A DNA stretch of 64,000 bases from Arthrobacter sp. ISL-28 (lineage in GTDB: Bacteria > Actinomycetota > Actinomycetes > Actinomycetales > Micrococcaceae). Of this stretch, positions 24,791 to 34,435 are shown in pieces. Position numbers and translations under genes: made by a program. Each line of letters starts with the position of its first letter. Position 1 is the stretch's first letter. The notes beneath the pieces are model-generated. The model had not been told where the DNA came from. It did not search any database and worked only from the letters and a program-made list of their open reading frames with translations. Location: assembly GCF_018613875.1 (NCBI RefSeq), contig NZ_JAGGPJ010000019.1:1-64000 (forward strand), in the 5' to 3' direction.

Positions 24791-26212
24791 TTACGACGTC
24801 GACTCGGCCCCCACGCTGGCGGCCTCGGCTTCAGGAGCGGTGGCGATGCTTCGTCCGGCACCGGCGTCGCCCCTGCGGTAGCGCCACACACCGATGCCCA
24901 CCACGGCAGCAGCCAGGGCGCCGGACAGCATGAGCGACTCCCGCGTGGATTCAAGAATGACCATGCCGATGATGAGTGCGACGATGCTGCCGATCGCCAG
25001 CCAGGTCAGGTAGGGGAAGAGCCACATTTTCAGTGCGAGGTCCTTGGCGTCCGCACCCATCCTCTTGCGGAGGATCAGCTGGGAAGCGGAGATGACCAGC
25101 CAGACGAACAGGGCGATGGCGCCGGAGGTGTTCACCAGGAACAGAAACACGGTGTCGGGAGCGATGTAGTTCAGTCCGACGGTGATGAAGCCCACCACTG
25201 TCGAGGCAAGCACGGCTGCAGCCGGGACGCCGCGTTTGGAGATCTTCGTCCAGGACTTGGGGGCGTCGCCGCGGCGTGAAAGCGAGAACAGCATGCGGCT
25301 GGCAGTGTAGAGGCCGGAGTTGAGGCAGGACAGCACGGAGGTGAGAACCACGACGTCCATGATGGTGCCGGCGCCCGGGATCCCGAACAGTTCAATGACG
25401 GCCACGTAGGGGCTCTTGGCGACGTTCGCGGAGTTCCAGGGCAGCAGGGTGACCACGATGGCGATGGAGCCGATGTAGAAGACCAGGATGCGCCAGACGG
25501 TGGACTTGACGGCCTTCTTGACGGCGTCCACCGGGTTCTCGGATTCGCCGGCCGCGATCGTGGCGATCTCGGCGCCGAAGAAGGCGAAGACCACCACGAG
25601 GATGCCGGCGAGCACCGCCCCCGGCCCGTTCGGCAGGAAGCCTCCGTTGTCAACCAGGTTGCTGAGTCCGGGGGCGGGAACGCCGGGGACAAGGCCCAGG
25701 ATGGCTGCGACGCCGAAGACCAGGAAGAGGACAATGGCGGCGACCTTGATGGAGGCGAACCAGAACTCGAACTCACCGTAGGACTTCACCGATCCGAGGT
25801 TGGTGAGCGTGAGCAGCACCATGAGGACCAGGGCCCACACCCACTGGTCAATGCCGGGCACCCAGCGATGCATGATGGCGGCGCCGGCAGTAGCCTCGAT
25901 TCCCAGAACGATGATCCAGAACCACGCATAAAGCCAGCCGATGCTGAAGCCAGCCCAGCGTCCGAGTGCCTTGTCAGCGTAGGTGGAGAAGGATCCGGTC
26001 TCGGGATTGGCCGCGGCCATCTCGCCGAGCATCCGCATGACCAGGATGACCACGATCCCCGCTGCCATATACGCCAGCAGGATTCCGGGGCCTGCCTGCT
26101 GGATGGCGGCCCCCGAGCCGACGAACAGTCCTGCTCCGATGACGCCTGCGATGGCGATCATGGACAGGTGCCGGGGTTTCAGGGATTTCGAGAGTTGCTG
26201 GTCAGCGTGCAT
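24791..26212 (-). CDS. APC-superfamily amino acid permease, GABA-permease type
   Basis: 473 residues with twelve membrane helices. The start LKPRHLSMIAIAGVIGAGLFVGSGAAIQQAGPG and the FFGAEIATIAAGESENP motif in helix 6 are typical of the AAT family (GabP, AnsP, CycA). Proton-driven import of an amino acid such as GABA, aspartate or proline; the Glu/Ala pattern favours GABA-like but is not decisive. AGAGGAC precedes the ATG. Monocistronic, with its own terminator. The GABA link to the decayed dehydrogenase at 0.3 kb is only suggestive. Confidence 0.88.
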   Translation of the reverse strand: MHADQQLSKSLKPRHLSMIAIAGVIGAGLFVGSGAAIQQAGPGILLAYMAAGIVVILVMRMLGEMAAANPETGSFSTYADKALGRWAGFSIGWLYAWFWIIVLGIEATAGAAIMHRWVPGIDQWVWALVLMVLLTLTNLGSVKSYGEFEFWFASIKVAAIVLFLVFGVAAILGLVPGVPAPGLSNLVDNGGFLPNGPGAVLAGILVVVFAFFGAEIATIAAGESENPVDAVKKAVKSTVWRILVFYIGSIAIVVTLLPWNSANVAKSPYVAVIELFGIPGAGTIMDVVVLTSVLSCLNSGLYTASRMLFSLSRRGDAPKSWTKISKRGVPAAAVLASTVVGFITVGLNYIAPDTVFLFLVNTSGAIALFVWLVISASQLILRKRMGADAKDLALKMWLFPYLTWLAIGSIVALIIGMVILESTRESLMLSGALAAAVVGIGVWRYRRGDAGAGRSIATAPEAEAASVGAESTS

Positions 26213-26457
26213 GGATGCGCCGTCCTCTTGTTGATTTCAGTCTTTTGGTGTGGGGCCGGAGCCGGCAGAGGCGTGTGCCGCGTCCCACATGATGCGTTTC
26301 ACACTAGGTGAGCAGCAGAGCTCCAAGTCTTAGGCAGTCGCACAGTTTACGCAGGCGGAAACCGGGCACCTCCCCAAGATGAAGCACTAGGGAGCAACAC
26401 CTGTTTTCTAGAATGCACTTTTGTAACGGGGCGGAAATGTGTGCCGGACGGGCCGAG

Positions 26458-27822
26458 CTACGCCGCGACCCCGTAGAAGCGCTCTGTCACCTTAGCAAGA
26501 CTGTAGGGATCCTCTACGCCGCACAGTTCCCTGGCGGAGTGCATGGACAGGAGGGGCACGCCCACGTCGACCGTCCTGATGCCCAGCCGGGTGGCCGTCA
26601 GCGGCCCGATCGTGGAACCGCACGGCAGCACGTTGTTGGACACAAACTCCTGGTACGGAACGTCGGCATCACCGCACAGCCGCGCCCAGAGCGCAGCACC
26701 GGCCGCGTCAGTGGCATAGCGCTGATTGGCGTTGATCTTCAGCAACGGCCCTCCATTGAGGACCGGGCGGTTGACGGGATCGTGCCGCTCCGCGTAGTTC
26801 GGGTGGACGGCGTGGCCGGCGTCGGCAGAAACACAGACCGACGCCGCAAACGCCTGCCGCCGCTGGCTCACCGAGGCGCCGAGGCCGTCCGAAATGCGGG
26901 CCAGGATGTCCTCAAGGACGGGCCCGGAGGCACCGGAGCGTGAGGCAGACCCGATTTCCTCATGGTCGAAGGCAGCCAGCACGGCGATCGGGGCCTGGCC
27001 GCTGGAGTGACCGGTCCTGCTGGTTGGACCTGTCGAAGGCGCCGCGGCCTGGGCAGGCCCACCTGCATCAGCAGCATGCGCGATGAGAGCCACCAGCCCG
27101 GCATGCGTCGCCGAAAGGTTATCCAGGCGCCCGGAGGCAAAAAACTCGCTCTTCGCCCCGAAAACCGCAGGTGGCTGCGTGTCCGCAATCACGACGTCGT
27201 ACCCGCCGATCTGCGCAGGGTCAACAGTGGCGTTGCCGCTGACGCGCTCGGCCAGCAGTCCCAGCAGATCCTCGCCGGCCGGGTCGCCGAGCCCGAAGAC
27301 CGGGTTCATGTGCTGCTGCTTGTCCAGGGTAAGGCCCTCATTGGCCGTCCGGTCCAGATGGATGGCCAGCTGCGGAAAGCGCAGGAGCGGTCCTGTGGCG
27401 GTGAGGTGATGGCTGCCGTCGAGCAGAACGAGGCGCCCGGCAAGCTGCAGTTCACGGTCCAGCCATGAGTTCAGCAGGGGCCCGCCGTAAATTTCCACGC
27501 CGGCCTGCAGCCAGCCGAACTTGCCGGTGGTGGGCTTCGGCTTGAGCTTGAATGACGGTGAATCGGTGTGTGTGCCCAGAATGTTGAACCCCGTGGTGGG
27601 GCCCGCGCCTTCCGGGGTTACCCACGCGATCAGCGCGCCGTCCCGGATGACGTAGAACTTGCCGGCCGCCTCGTTCCATGGCTCGAGTTCGTCGAGCCCG
27701 GTGAAGCCGGCCTCGTCCAGCCTCCGCGCCGCTTCGTGGACCGCGTGAAAGCTCGACGGCGACGCGCTGACATAGTCGCCCAGGTCCCGGATGTGGTCTG
27801 CGGCAGAGGAGTGGAGTGGCAT
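26458..27822 (-). CDS. M18-family aminopeptidase
   Basis: 454 residues. Zinc-ligand motifs of M18 are present: GTHTDSPSFKLKP near 84 (His, Asp), FDHEEIGSASRSGA near 290 (Glu pair) and SMHSARELCGVEDPY near the end. It removes N-terminal, often acidic, residues from peptides in the cytosol. A run of about 20 residues near 255-285 (AAAPSTGPTSRTGHSSGQAP) looks inserted between LIAHAADAG and the core strand IAVLAAFDHEE; its DNA contains a GTTGGACCTGTCGAA repeat relic. TAGACT ends seven bases before the ATG. Confidence 0.92.
   Translation of the reverse strand: MPLHSSAADHIRDLGDYVSASPSSFHAVHEAARRLDEAGFTGLDELEPWNEAAGKFYVIRDGALIAWVTPEGAGPTTGFNILGTHTDSPSFKLKPKPTTGKFGWLQAGVEIYGGPLLNSWLDRELQLAGRLVLLDGSHHLTATGPLLRFPQLAIHLDRTANEGLTLDKQQHMNPVFGLGDPAGEDLLGLLAERVSGNATVDPAQIGGYDVVIADTQPPAVFGAKSEFFASGRLDNLSATHAGLVALIAHAADAGGPAQAAAPSTGPTSRTGHSSGQAPIAVLAAFDHEEIGSASRSGASGPVLEDILARISDGLGASVSQRRQAFAASVCVSADAGHAVHPNYAERHDPVNRPVLNGGPLLKINANQRYATDAAGAALWARLCGDADVPYQEFVSNNVLPCGSTIGPLTATRLGIRTVDVGVPLLSMHSARELCGVEDPYSLAKVTERFYGVAA
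27022..27039. repeat. Repeat relic inside the M18 aminopeptidase gene
   Basis: GGTTGGACCTGTCGAAGG matches, with small changes, the intergenic element GGTTGAGCCTGTCGAAACC found at 35696-35714. It coincides with a low-complexity peptide insertion in the protein. Confidence 0.45.
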
Positions 27823-27843
27823 GGCTCCGAGTCTATCGCTGCC

Positions 27844-28767
27844 CTAGACGGTGACGTTCAGTCCCGCGATGTAGCCGCCCGATACTGATCCGGACATGGT
27901 GGCAAGCTGGTAGATCCCGCCGTCGTCACCGAAGACGTTGTCCGACTGCAGCGTGGTGTTGGGAAAATTCCGGGCGCTGGTTTCATATCCCTCGGAAGCG
28001 TAGACCTCCCGGCAGGCGGCGTCGGTCAGGGCGATCTGCGAGACCGCCAAGACCTGCCCGGCCGCCGTGGCGTTGCTCATGGATTCGAAGACTTCGAAGT
28101 GGATGTGCGGCCAGCGCCCGTTGTAGGCACCAGGGTAGATGGTCTTGAAGGTGACCTGCCCGTTGGCGTCTGCTTCCTGGACGCCGCGGAGGTAATTCTC
28201 GTTTTCCAGCCCGGAATCGTAGAGGGAGTACCTGCCCTCCCTGTCGCAGTGCCAGGCGTAGACGGCGGCGCCGGCCAGGGGCACACAGTCGTTGGCGTTG
28301 TCGAGCAAGGTCAGGGTGACGGTCAGGGGCACGCCGTCGACCTTGGTGCTGGACGTGCCGAAGCTGGACGTGATGTCCTGCCGCACCACACCGGACGCTT
28401 CAAGGGCATTCGGCCCATTGGAGCCGTCCCCGGGGAACGGTCCGGCCGTTTCCTGGGGGATCTCCACACCGCACTCGGCGATCGCGCGGGTCACGGTGGG
28501 CGACGCGGAGCCGGAGGGGGTCGCGGACGCCGGGGGCGCCGTCGTCGTTGCCGTTGATCCTGCGGGGCCGGGGGACGTCGTGGGGGAAGTCCCGGAGCCT
28601 CCGGGGGTGCAGGCCGCAAGGGCTGCAGCCGCCGTTCCGGCACCGAAGAGCATGCCCAGGGAACGGCGGCTCATCAGCGTGGAGAGGTCGAACTCGAGAC
28701 CGCGGTCATGGTTGGGATGTGGTTCGTGCGGGGGCTGTTGCCCGGCTGCGGTGCCTGATGTGCTCAT
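27844..28767 (-). CDS. Tat-exported lipoprotein of the intradiol ring-cleavage dioxygenase family
   Basis: 307 residues. A twin-arginine lipoprotein signal is clear: SRRSLGMLFGAGTAAAALAAC with Arg34-Arg35 and lipobox cysteine 53, followed by a Ser/Thr/Pro-rich spacer to about 95. The catalytic beta-sandwich begins IPQETAGPFPGDGSNG and has candidate iron ligands Tyr in the CDREGRYSLYD segment, Tyr in PGAYNGRW, and the two His of WPHIHFEV. Cytoplasmic catechol dioxygenases normally lack a signal; this is the secreted branch that may open lignin- or humus-derived catechols outside the cell. No aromatic pathway genes are adjacent. Confidence 0.88.
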   Translation of the reverse strand: MSTSGTAAGQQPPHEPHPNHDRGLEFDLSTLMSRRSLGMLFGAGTAAAALAACTPGGSGTSPTTSPGPAGSTATTTAPPASATPSGSASPTVTRAIAECGVEIPQETAGPFPGDGSNGPNALEASGVVRQDITSSFGTSSTKVDGVPLTVTLTLLDNANDCVPLAGAAVYAWHCDREGRYSLYDSGLENENYLRGVQEADANGQVTFKTIYPGAYNGRWPHIHFEVFESMSNATAAGQVLAVSQIALTDAACREVYASEGYETSARNFPNTTLQSDNVFGDDGGIYQLATMSGSVSGGYIAGLNVTV

Positions 28768-28885
28768 GGCTCCATGAAACGCCAGGCAGCTATGGCCCGC
28801 ATAGGGCCATCCTGTGGAGAAGCTGTGGGCCGGCGGAGAAGCTGTGCGCCGGTGGAAGTGGAACCCCCAGGCAGCTCCGAAGTCC

Positions 28886-29590
28886 TCAGTAGTCCGGATT
28901 GCTGGGCGTCACGAGCCCCGTTTCGTAGGCGTAGACCACGGCCTGCACCCGGTCCCGAAGGTGAAGTTTCGTGAGAATCCGCCGAACGTGGGTTTTCACG
29001 GTGGCTTCCGAGAGGAAGTACCTGTGCGCGATCTCAGCGTTCGACAGACCCTCGGCCATGGCCTCCAGCATTTCGGTTTCCCGCGGAGTGAGATTCTCCA
29101 GCAGCGGATCCCGGTGGGCCGGCGCAGCAGCGGACGCGGCAGCCCCGCCGTCGCCGCCGCGTACGTAGGTCTCCAGGAGCCGCTGGGTGACGCGCGGCGC
29201 TACGACGGCGTCGCCGCTGGCCACCACACGTACTGCCTGGACCAGTTCGGCGGGGGCAACGTCCTTGAGCAGGAAGGCTGATGCTCCGGCCTGGAGCCCG
29301 GCGAAGGCGTACTCGTCGATGTCAAAGGTGGTGAGGATGATGATCCTGGCGCCCGAGCCGGAGCCGGTGATGGCACGGGTGGCTTCGATGCCGTCCAGGA
29401 CGGGCATCCGCACGTCCATGAGCACCACGTCCGGCGTGAGTTCGCGCGCCTGCCGAACGGCCTCGGCCCCGTCGGAGGCCTCGCCCACCACGTTGAGATC
29501 GTCTTCGCCCTCGAGGATGAGCCGGAAGCCCATCCTCAGCAGCGGCTGGTCATCCACCAGCAGAACCCGGATGCGTCCGGCGTCGTTCAT
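28886..29590 (-). CDS. NarL/LuxR-family two-component response regulator
   Basis: 234 residues: receiver domain (about 7-125) with acidic pocket DD at 13-14, phospho-acceptor Asp59 (VVLMDVRMP) and the switch Lys in FLLKDV; then a LuxR-type HTH ([43 protein letters not shown]) near 167-210. A DNA-binding regulator paired with the histidine kinase upstream; its ATG overlaps the kinase stop by four bases (ATGA). Probable target is the ABC exporter in the same unit. Confidence 0.95.
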   Translation of the reverse strand: MNDAGRIRVLLVDDQPLLRMGFRLILEGEDDLNVVGEASDGAEAVRQARELTPDVVLMDVRMPVLDGIEATRAITGSGSGARIIILTTFDIDEYAFAGLQAGASAFLLKDVAPAELVQAVRVVASGDAVVAPRVTQRLLETYVRGGDGGAAASAAAPAHRDPLLENLTPRETEMLEAMAEGLSNAEIAHRYFLSEATVKTHVRRILTKLHLRDRVQAVVYAYETGLVTPSNPDY

Positions 29591-30930
29591 TCTTCCCCCT
29601 TGGTGCCGTTCAGCGTGAGGACGGCGCGCACGCGCCAGCCTCCTGCACTGGTCCTCCCGGCCTCCACCGTACCCCCGTAGATCCCGGCACGCTCCTTCAT
29701 CCCGGTCAGGCCCTGCCCGCTGCCGTGGTTGCCGGAGCCAGCCGCTCCGGAGCCCGGCGTGCCGGAACCGGCGATGCCTGCGCCGGTGACAGAGGCGCCG
29801 GAGGTGGCCTTGCCGTCGTCGACTACTTCGATGGTGACCGTGGAATCCTCCCGTAGCACCGCCACATCCACCCGGCTCAGCGCCCGGCCGTAGCGCAGCA
29901 CATTGGTCAGCGACTCCTGAACAATCCGGTAGACCGTCAGCTGGAGGGCGGCGTCCGCGGGCAGCGCAGGCCCGGTCTGCGAGTAGTGCAGGGGAAGCCC
30001 GGCCGTCCGGAAGCCGTCCAGGAGCTTCGCGAGGTTGTCGCCGGCAGCAAGGGGTTCCCGCGGCGCCTGCCCGGCACCGGCTTCGTCGCGCAGAACACCG
30101 AGGACACGCCGCATGTCCGCCAGGGCGGTACGCCCGGTCCGCGACATCTCGGCCAGCACCTCCGCCGCGCGCTCCGGGTTTTTCCGGACCACGACGCCGG
30201 CCCCATCCGACAGCGTGACCATCACCGTCAGCGAGTGGGCCACGACGTCGTGCATTTCCCGAGCAATCCGGTTGCGTTCGTTGACGGACCCCAGCCGGGC
30301 AGCCTGGGCGGCCCATGCGGCGACCTCCTGCTCGTGTTCACGGCGCTGGCGTACGGAGATTCCGATGCCCGTGGCCAGAACGTTGGAAAGCGCGATGCTG
30401 GTTCCTGCGGCGATGCTGGAGATCAGCTGGAACTCTTCCGGTGACGCCGCGGAGGCAGGCAGTTCGCGTTCCAGCGGACCCACGGCGGCGAAGAAGTAGA
30501 GCAAGGCCAGCGGAGCGGTGGCCAGAGCGAGGGTGATCAGGGCGAAGCGCCTGGTATGGACCACAGCCACCGCGTAGAGGGAGAACCAGAGCCCGGCGGA
30601 AACGTTGGACCCCCACGGATGCAGCAGCGTGACGGCCACTTCCACCGCTGCGATGAACGCCACGAGGGCAACTGGATAGCGGCGGCGGAGAAACAAGGAC
30701 ACCGCGACGGCGGCGAGCAGCCCGGCGGCCAGCCAGACTCCCGCACGCACCGCGTCGACCATGGTGGGGGTCACCAGCAGCATGTAGCAGGCGGCCACCA
30801 GGGCATCCGTTGTTCGCGGGTGGCTGTGCAGGTAGCGGCGGAAGCGGCCTCGGCGCCTGGCGGCAAGCTCGGCGAAGGACGCGCCGGCCTGGTTGGCCGG
30901 CGCGTCCTTCAGGGAAAGAGCTTCAGTCAT
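29587..30930 (-). CDS. Sensor histidine kinase (NarX/DesK-type, HisKA_3)
   Basis: 447 residues. An N-terminal region of five to six membrane helices (about 45-190) without a large outer loop suggests it senses the membrane itself or works with the ABC transporter. The HisKA_3 dimerisation box [21 protein letters not shown] carries the phospho-acceptor His227. The ATPase domain has [16 protein letters not shown] and the G-box [17 protein letters not shown] Gly/Ser-rich insertion ([18 protein letters not shown]) sits in the ATP lid region. Translationally coupled to the response regulator. Confidence 0.94.
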   Translation of the reverse strand: MTEALSLKDAPANQAGASFAELAARRRGRFRRYLHSHPRTTDALVAACYMLLVTPTMVDAVRAGVWLAAGLLAAVAVSLFLRRRYPVALVAFIAAVEVAVTLLHPWGSNVSAGLWFSLYAVAVVHTRRFALITLALATAPLALLYFFAAVGPLERELPASAASPEEFQLISSIAAGTSIALSNVLATGIGISVRQRREHEQEVAAWAAQAARLGSVNERNRIAREMHDVVAHSLTVMVTLSDGAGVVVRKNPERAAEVLAEMSRTGRTALADMRRVLGVLRDEAGAGQAPREPLAAGDNLAKLLDGFRTAGLPLHYSQTGPALPADAALQLTVYRIVQESLTNVLRYGRALSRVDVAVLREDSTVTIEVVDDGKATSGASVTGAGIAGSGTPGSGAAGSGNHGSGQGLTGMKERAGIYGGTVEAGRTSAGGWRVRAVLTLNGTKGEE

Positions 30931-30949
30931 GGATCGAGCCTGGGAGGAT

Positions 30950-31807
30950 CTAGACGTCCCGCATCTTCAACAGGATCATGGCGAGGACCAGGGGCACCAC
31001 TACCCAGGCTCCGAGCACGAGACCCGCCTGCCAGGCTTCGAGGGTGTCCGGGACATGCTCCACAGCAGTCAGCGGGTTGATGGTGTTGCCGGGCAGGTAT
31101 TTGCGTGCCTCCACGAAGAAGTCGCCGGGGATCAGCTGGAAGGCGATGGGTGCCACGAAGAACAGACCCACGAGGCTCATGATGCCTCCGGCCGAGTTCC
31201 TCACCATGGTCCCCAAGGCCATGCCGATGGCGGCCACGGACGCCACATAGACACTGTTTACGAGCAGCAGCTTGACGGACTGCGAACTGCCCAGATCAAG
31301 GTTGGGTCCGTAGTTATCCAGGATGGGAACCGACACCAGGCCAGCGATGTACGTGGACACGGCGGTCAGGACGAAGGCGCTGACCATCATCACCACGAGT
31401 TTCGCGAGGAAGGCTGGGATCCTCTTGGGCACGGCGGCAAAAGTGGAGCGGGCCATTCCCGTGGTGAATTCGGAGCTCATCAGCAGCACGCCGAGTGAGC
31501 CGAGGATCAGCTGCGCGAAGGCGATGCCGGACGTGGGAACGGTAACGGCCAGGTCCCCGCCCTGGGCTGCCATGGCTTCCGCCGCCGAGGGGTCGGAGGC
31601 GGCCGCATCAGCGAACTGGCCGGTTCCCCACGCGGAGAGGGCGCCAAATCCCACCATGACCACAGCGGTGCAGGCGAGCAGGATCAGCGTGGACAGGAGC
31701 GTCCGGAACTTAATGAATTCGGAGTTCAGAACACGGAAGAAGCTGGGCCCGGGTCCCGGGCTGGCGGCGCGGCTGGTGCGGGATCGGGCAGTGGTTGATG
31801 TGCTCAT
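30950..31807 (-). CDS. ABC-2 type transporter permease
   Basis: 285 residues with six membrane helices in the ABC-2/CcmB-like pattern (FRVLNSEFIKFRTLLSTLILLACTAVVM first, then a large outer loop, then LILGSLGVLLMSSEFTTGMARSTF). The membrane half of an exporter together with the ATPase gene just upstream. Its ribosome-binding site GGAGG lies inside the end of the ATPase gene, four bases separating the two, so they are translationally coupled. Substrate unknown; peptide-antibiotic or lipid export is typical for such TCS-linked units. Confidence 0.9.
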   Translation of the reverse strand: MSTSTTARSRTSRAASPGPGPSFFRVLNSEFIKFRTLLSTLILLACTAVVMVGFGALSAWGTGQFADAAASDPSAAEAMAAQGGDLAVTVPTSGIAFAQLILGSLGVLLMSSEFTTGMARSTFAAVPKRIPAFLAKLVVMMVSAFVLTAVSTYIAGLVSVPILDNYGPNLDLGSSQSVKLLLVNSVYVASVAAIGMALGTMVRNSAGGIMSLVGLFFVAPIAFQLIPGDFFVEARKYLPGNTINPLTAVEHVPDTLEAWQAGLVLGAWVVVPLVLAMILLKMRDV

Positions 31808-31811
31808 GGCT

Positions 31812-32756
31812 CTAGTTGCCTCCGGGCTGGGCGGGAACAGGGGCTCCCGTGGTGATCATCGAGTGGTATTCGACCTCATCCTTGGTCAGCTCCATGTACG
31901 CCTCTTCCAGGCTGGCCTGCAGGGGGGTGAGTTCGTAGATCATGACGCGGCAGTCAAGTGCTGCGCGTGCGATCTGGCGCGGGTCCAGGCCCTTGACCTC
32001 GAGCAGCTCATGGTCCTGCACCTCAACGGAGACCCCGTTTCCGGCGAGAACATTCATGAGCTGGTCCGGCTGGTCGGTGCGGACCCTGGTCCGGCTCTGG
32101 CCCTTGCCGGTGATGATGTCCTTGATCGGGGCATCGGCGATGATCCTGCCGCGGCCGATCACGATCAGGTGGTCTGCGGTCACGGCCATTTCGCTCATCA
32201 GGTGGCTGGAGAGGAACACCGTGCGGCCTTCGGAGGCCAGGAACCTGACGAGGTTGCGGACCCACACCACGCCCTCCGGGTCAAGGCCATTGACGGGCTC
32301 GTCCAGGATGATCGTCTGCGGATCGCCCAGGAGCGCGGCCGCGATGCCCAGACGCTGCCCCATGCCCAGGGAGAAACCCTTCACCTTTTTGCGGGCCACG
32401 TCCCCCAGGCCTGTCATTTCGATGACTTCGTGAACGCGTTTCTTGGGAATGCTGTGCGTGGCGGCCATGGCGAGGAGGTGGTTGTAGGCCGAGCGGCCCG
32501 TGTGCACGGCCTTCGCGTCCAGCAGCGCGCCGATTTCCCGCAGCGGCGCGGAATGCCGGGCAAACGGCTCGCCGTTGACGGTGACCGTTCCCGCCGTCGG
32601 CGTGTCCAGTCCCATAATCATGCGCATGGTGGTTGATTTGCCGGCCCCGTTCGGGCCCAGAAAGCCGGTAACCCGTCCGGCGTGGACGGTGAAGTTGACG
32701 CCGCCGACGGCGGTTTTGTCGCCGTAGACCTTCGTCAGGCCTTGTGCCTCAATCAT
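31812..32756 (-). CDS. ABC transporter ATP-binding protein (ABC-2 exporter type)
   Basis: 314 residues from the ATG at 32756 (MIEAQGLTKVYG), chosen for AAAGGA eight bases upstream; a longer start 15 codons earlier has no signal. Walker A GPNGAGKST, Q-loop region, signature FSLGMGQRLGIAAAL (an LSGGQ variant common in this class), Walker B IILDEPVNGLDPEG and the switch His in FLSSHLMSEM. It powers the permease encoded next. First gene of the four-gene unit ATPase-permease-kinase-regulator on the minus strand. Confidence 0.92.
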   Translation of the reverse strand: MIEAQGLTKVYGDKTAVGGVNFTVHAGRVTGFLGPNGAGKSTTMRMIMGLDTPTAGTVTVNGEPFARHSAPLREIGALLDAKAVHTGRSAYNHLLAMAATHSIPKKRVHEVIEMTGLGDVARKKVKGFSLGMGQRLGIAAALLGDPQTIILDEPVNGLDPEGVVWVRNLVRFLASEGRTVFLSSHLMSEMAVTADHLIVIGRGRIIADAPIKDIITGKGQSRTRVRTDQPDQLMNVLAGNGVSVEVQDHELLEVKGLDPRQIARAALDCRVMIYELTPLQASLEEAYMELTKDEVEYHSMITTGAPVPAQPGGN

Positions 32757-32897
32757 GGAAGCGGTCCTTTGCGTAGCTGCGGAGTGCTGATTGGTGTGCA
32801 CGGTCCACGCTACCGAGCCGGATCGCTGAATTCGCCTGTCTCAGGGATGATTCAGGGGCGAATCAGGGTAAGCCGGAGTAGTCCGGATGGATGAGCC

Positions 32898-34400
32898 TCA
32901 ATCCTCTTTGCCCGGAGAATAGTAGGTCAGTGCACCCCGCTTCAAGGTGAATTCCACGGCCCTGACGCCCGGCATAGTTTCGCCATCCACGGCGAGCACC
33001 ATGGGCCCGGTGCCGGCTTCGACCCGGACACTGGTGGCCTCGGTGAGGTGGGTGATCCTGGACGTGGCCACGGTGCCGGTGAGCACGGACCACAACAGGC
33101 GGAGGCGGGCGAATGATTCGTCGGCCGTGATCATCCTGACGTCGAGCACGCCGTCATCGAGCACGGGACGGAGCAGTGGGGCATGGTCCCGCGGATAGTA
33201 GCGGCCGCGCCCGAGATACATGATCCATAACCTGTGCCGTACGCCGTCCACTATGAGGGTGGTGGGCTTTTCGATGGCGAAGGTCCGGAACATCGCCACC
33301 ACACCGGCCAGCGGCTTGCCCAGTGCCGGCTGCAGCTGTTCGCGCCGGCGGACCAGATTTGGGTACAGGCCGATGCTGGCGGTGTTGAGCATGACGAGCT
33401 CCACTTTTTCAGGATCGTCAGCGAGTCCCCGTTCGACGGTCACGATGCCGACGTCGGCCCGGGCGGCCTCGCCCTCGCCGGCCGCCGCCACCGCTTCCTT
33501 GAGCGAGGGGGTGCCGGCGTCGCGGGCAAAGTGGTTCAGGGTTCCACCGGCGAGTACCAGCAGGGGGAGGTCGTGTTCGACGGCGGCGGCCGCCGCGGTG
33601 CCCACGGTTCCGTCCCCTCCCCACACGCCCAAGGCCCGCGTGCCGGGCAAGGTTGCGGCCGCCTCCACTCGTTCAGCGATGTCCTGGTCCGGCTCGATGG
33701 TCAGTATATGCGCCAGCGGGAATACTTCGTGCAGCGCCGCAGCGGTTTCCTCGGTAAAGGAACCGCCCAGTGTATTCACCGCAATGCTGAGACCTTGGCC
33801 CTGGGGCAGTTTCTCGCCTTTGACCCGGCTCCTGGTGGTGGGTGGAAACGGTGGGCGCACGGGCCACCACTTCCTCGTGATAAGCGCAGCGCTCGCTCCG
33901 ATGGCGGAGCCGAAGAGAACGTCGGACGGCCAATGTGCCCCCGTATGCACTCTTGAGTATGCGACGCCGGCGGCAACGGGCGCCACTGCCATGCCCAGCA
34001 CCGGCTGGACGAATCCGGTGCCGAGCGCGAACGCGACTGCCGATGCCGAATGGCCCGACGGCATGGAGGAGCTGGTGGGCTGGGGATGCACGAAGCGGAA
34101 GACGGGAAGGTGCTCGGGCAGCGGACGGGTACGGGGCAGCAGGGTCTTGAACACGAGGTTGGTGATGGCCGATGCCACGCCTTGGGCGAGAAGCCCGTGA
34201 ACGGCGGCGCGCCGGGTGCGGCCGGGAACAAGGGCGGCCGCTGCGGCCACGCCGAACCAGAGCTTGCCTTTGTTCGCCGAAGCGGAGAGCCGGCGGAAGA
34301 ACGTGTCGTGATGGCCGCCGGGAAAGGCCGAGACCGCCCGCACCAATGCACGGTCCAGACCGGCCACCCAGCCAGGCCCCCTCCGCAGCATTCTTCGCAT
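32898..34400 (-). CDS. Bifunctional PAP2 phosphatase / diacylglycerol kinase-like protein
   Basis: 500 residues. The N-terminal half is a membrane PAP2 phosphatase with all three motifs: K85-x6-RP (KTLLPRTRP), PSGH at 114-117 and SRVHTGAHWPSD at 149-160. The C-terminal half, after about 190, is a diacylglycerol/sphingosine kinase-type domain with GVWGGDGTVGTAAAA and LLVLAGGTLNHFARD. The fusion of a lipid phosphatase and a lipid kinase is known in actinobacteria and may interconvert phosphatidate or polyprenyl phosphates. TAGGGT ends six bases before the ATG (leaderless). Confidence 0.92.
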   Translation of the reverse strand: MRRMLRRGPGWVAGLDRALVRAVSAFPGGHHDTFFRRLSASANKGKLWFGVAAAAALVPGRTRRAAVHGLLAQGVASAITNLVFKTLLPRTRPLPEHLPVFRFVHPQPTSSSMPSGHSASAVAFALGTGFVQPVLGMAVAPVAAGVAYSRVHTGAHWPSDVLFGSAIGASAALITRKWWPVRPPFPPTTRSRVKGEKLPQGQGLSIAVNTLGGSFTEETAAALHEVFPLAHILTIEPDQDIAERVEAAATLPGTRALGVWGGDGTVGTAAAAAVEHDLPLLVLAGGTLNHFARDAGTPSLKEAVAAAGEGEAARADVGIVTVERGLADDPEKVELVMLNTASIGLYPNLVRRREQLQPALGKPLAGVVAMFRTFAIEKPTTLIVDGVRHRLWIMYLGRGRYYPRDHAPLLRPVLDDGVLDVRMITADESFARLRLLWSVLTGTVATSRITHLTEATSVRVEAGTGPMVLAVDGETMPGVRAVEFTLKRGALTYYSPGKED

Positions 34401-34435
34401 TTCCCCACCCTACCGCCGTGGGGACGGAGGATGAT

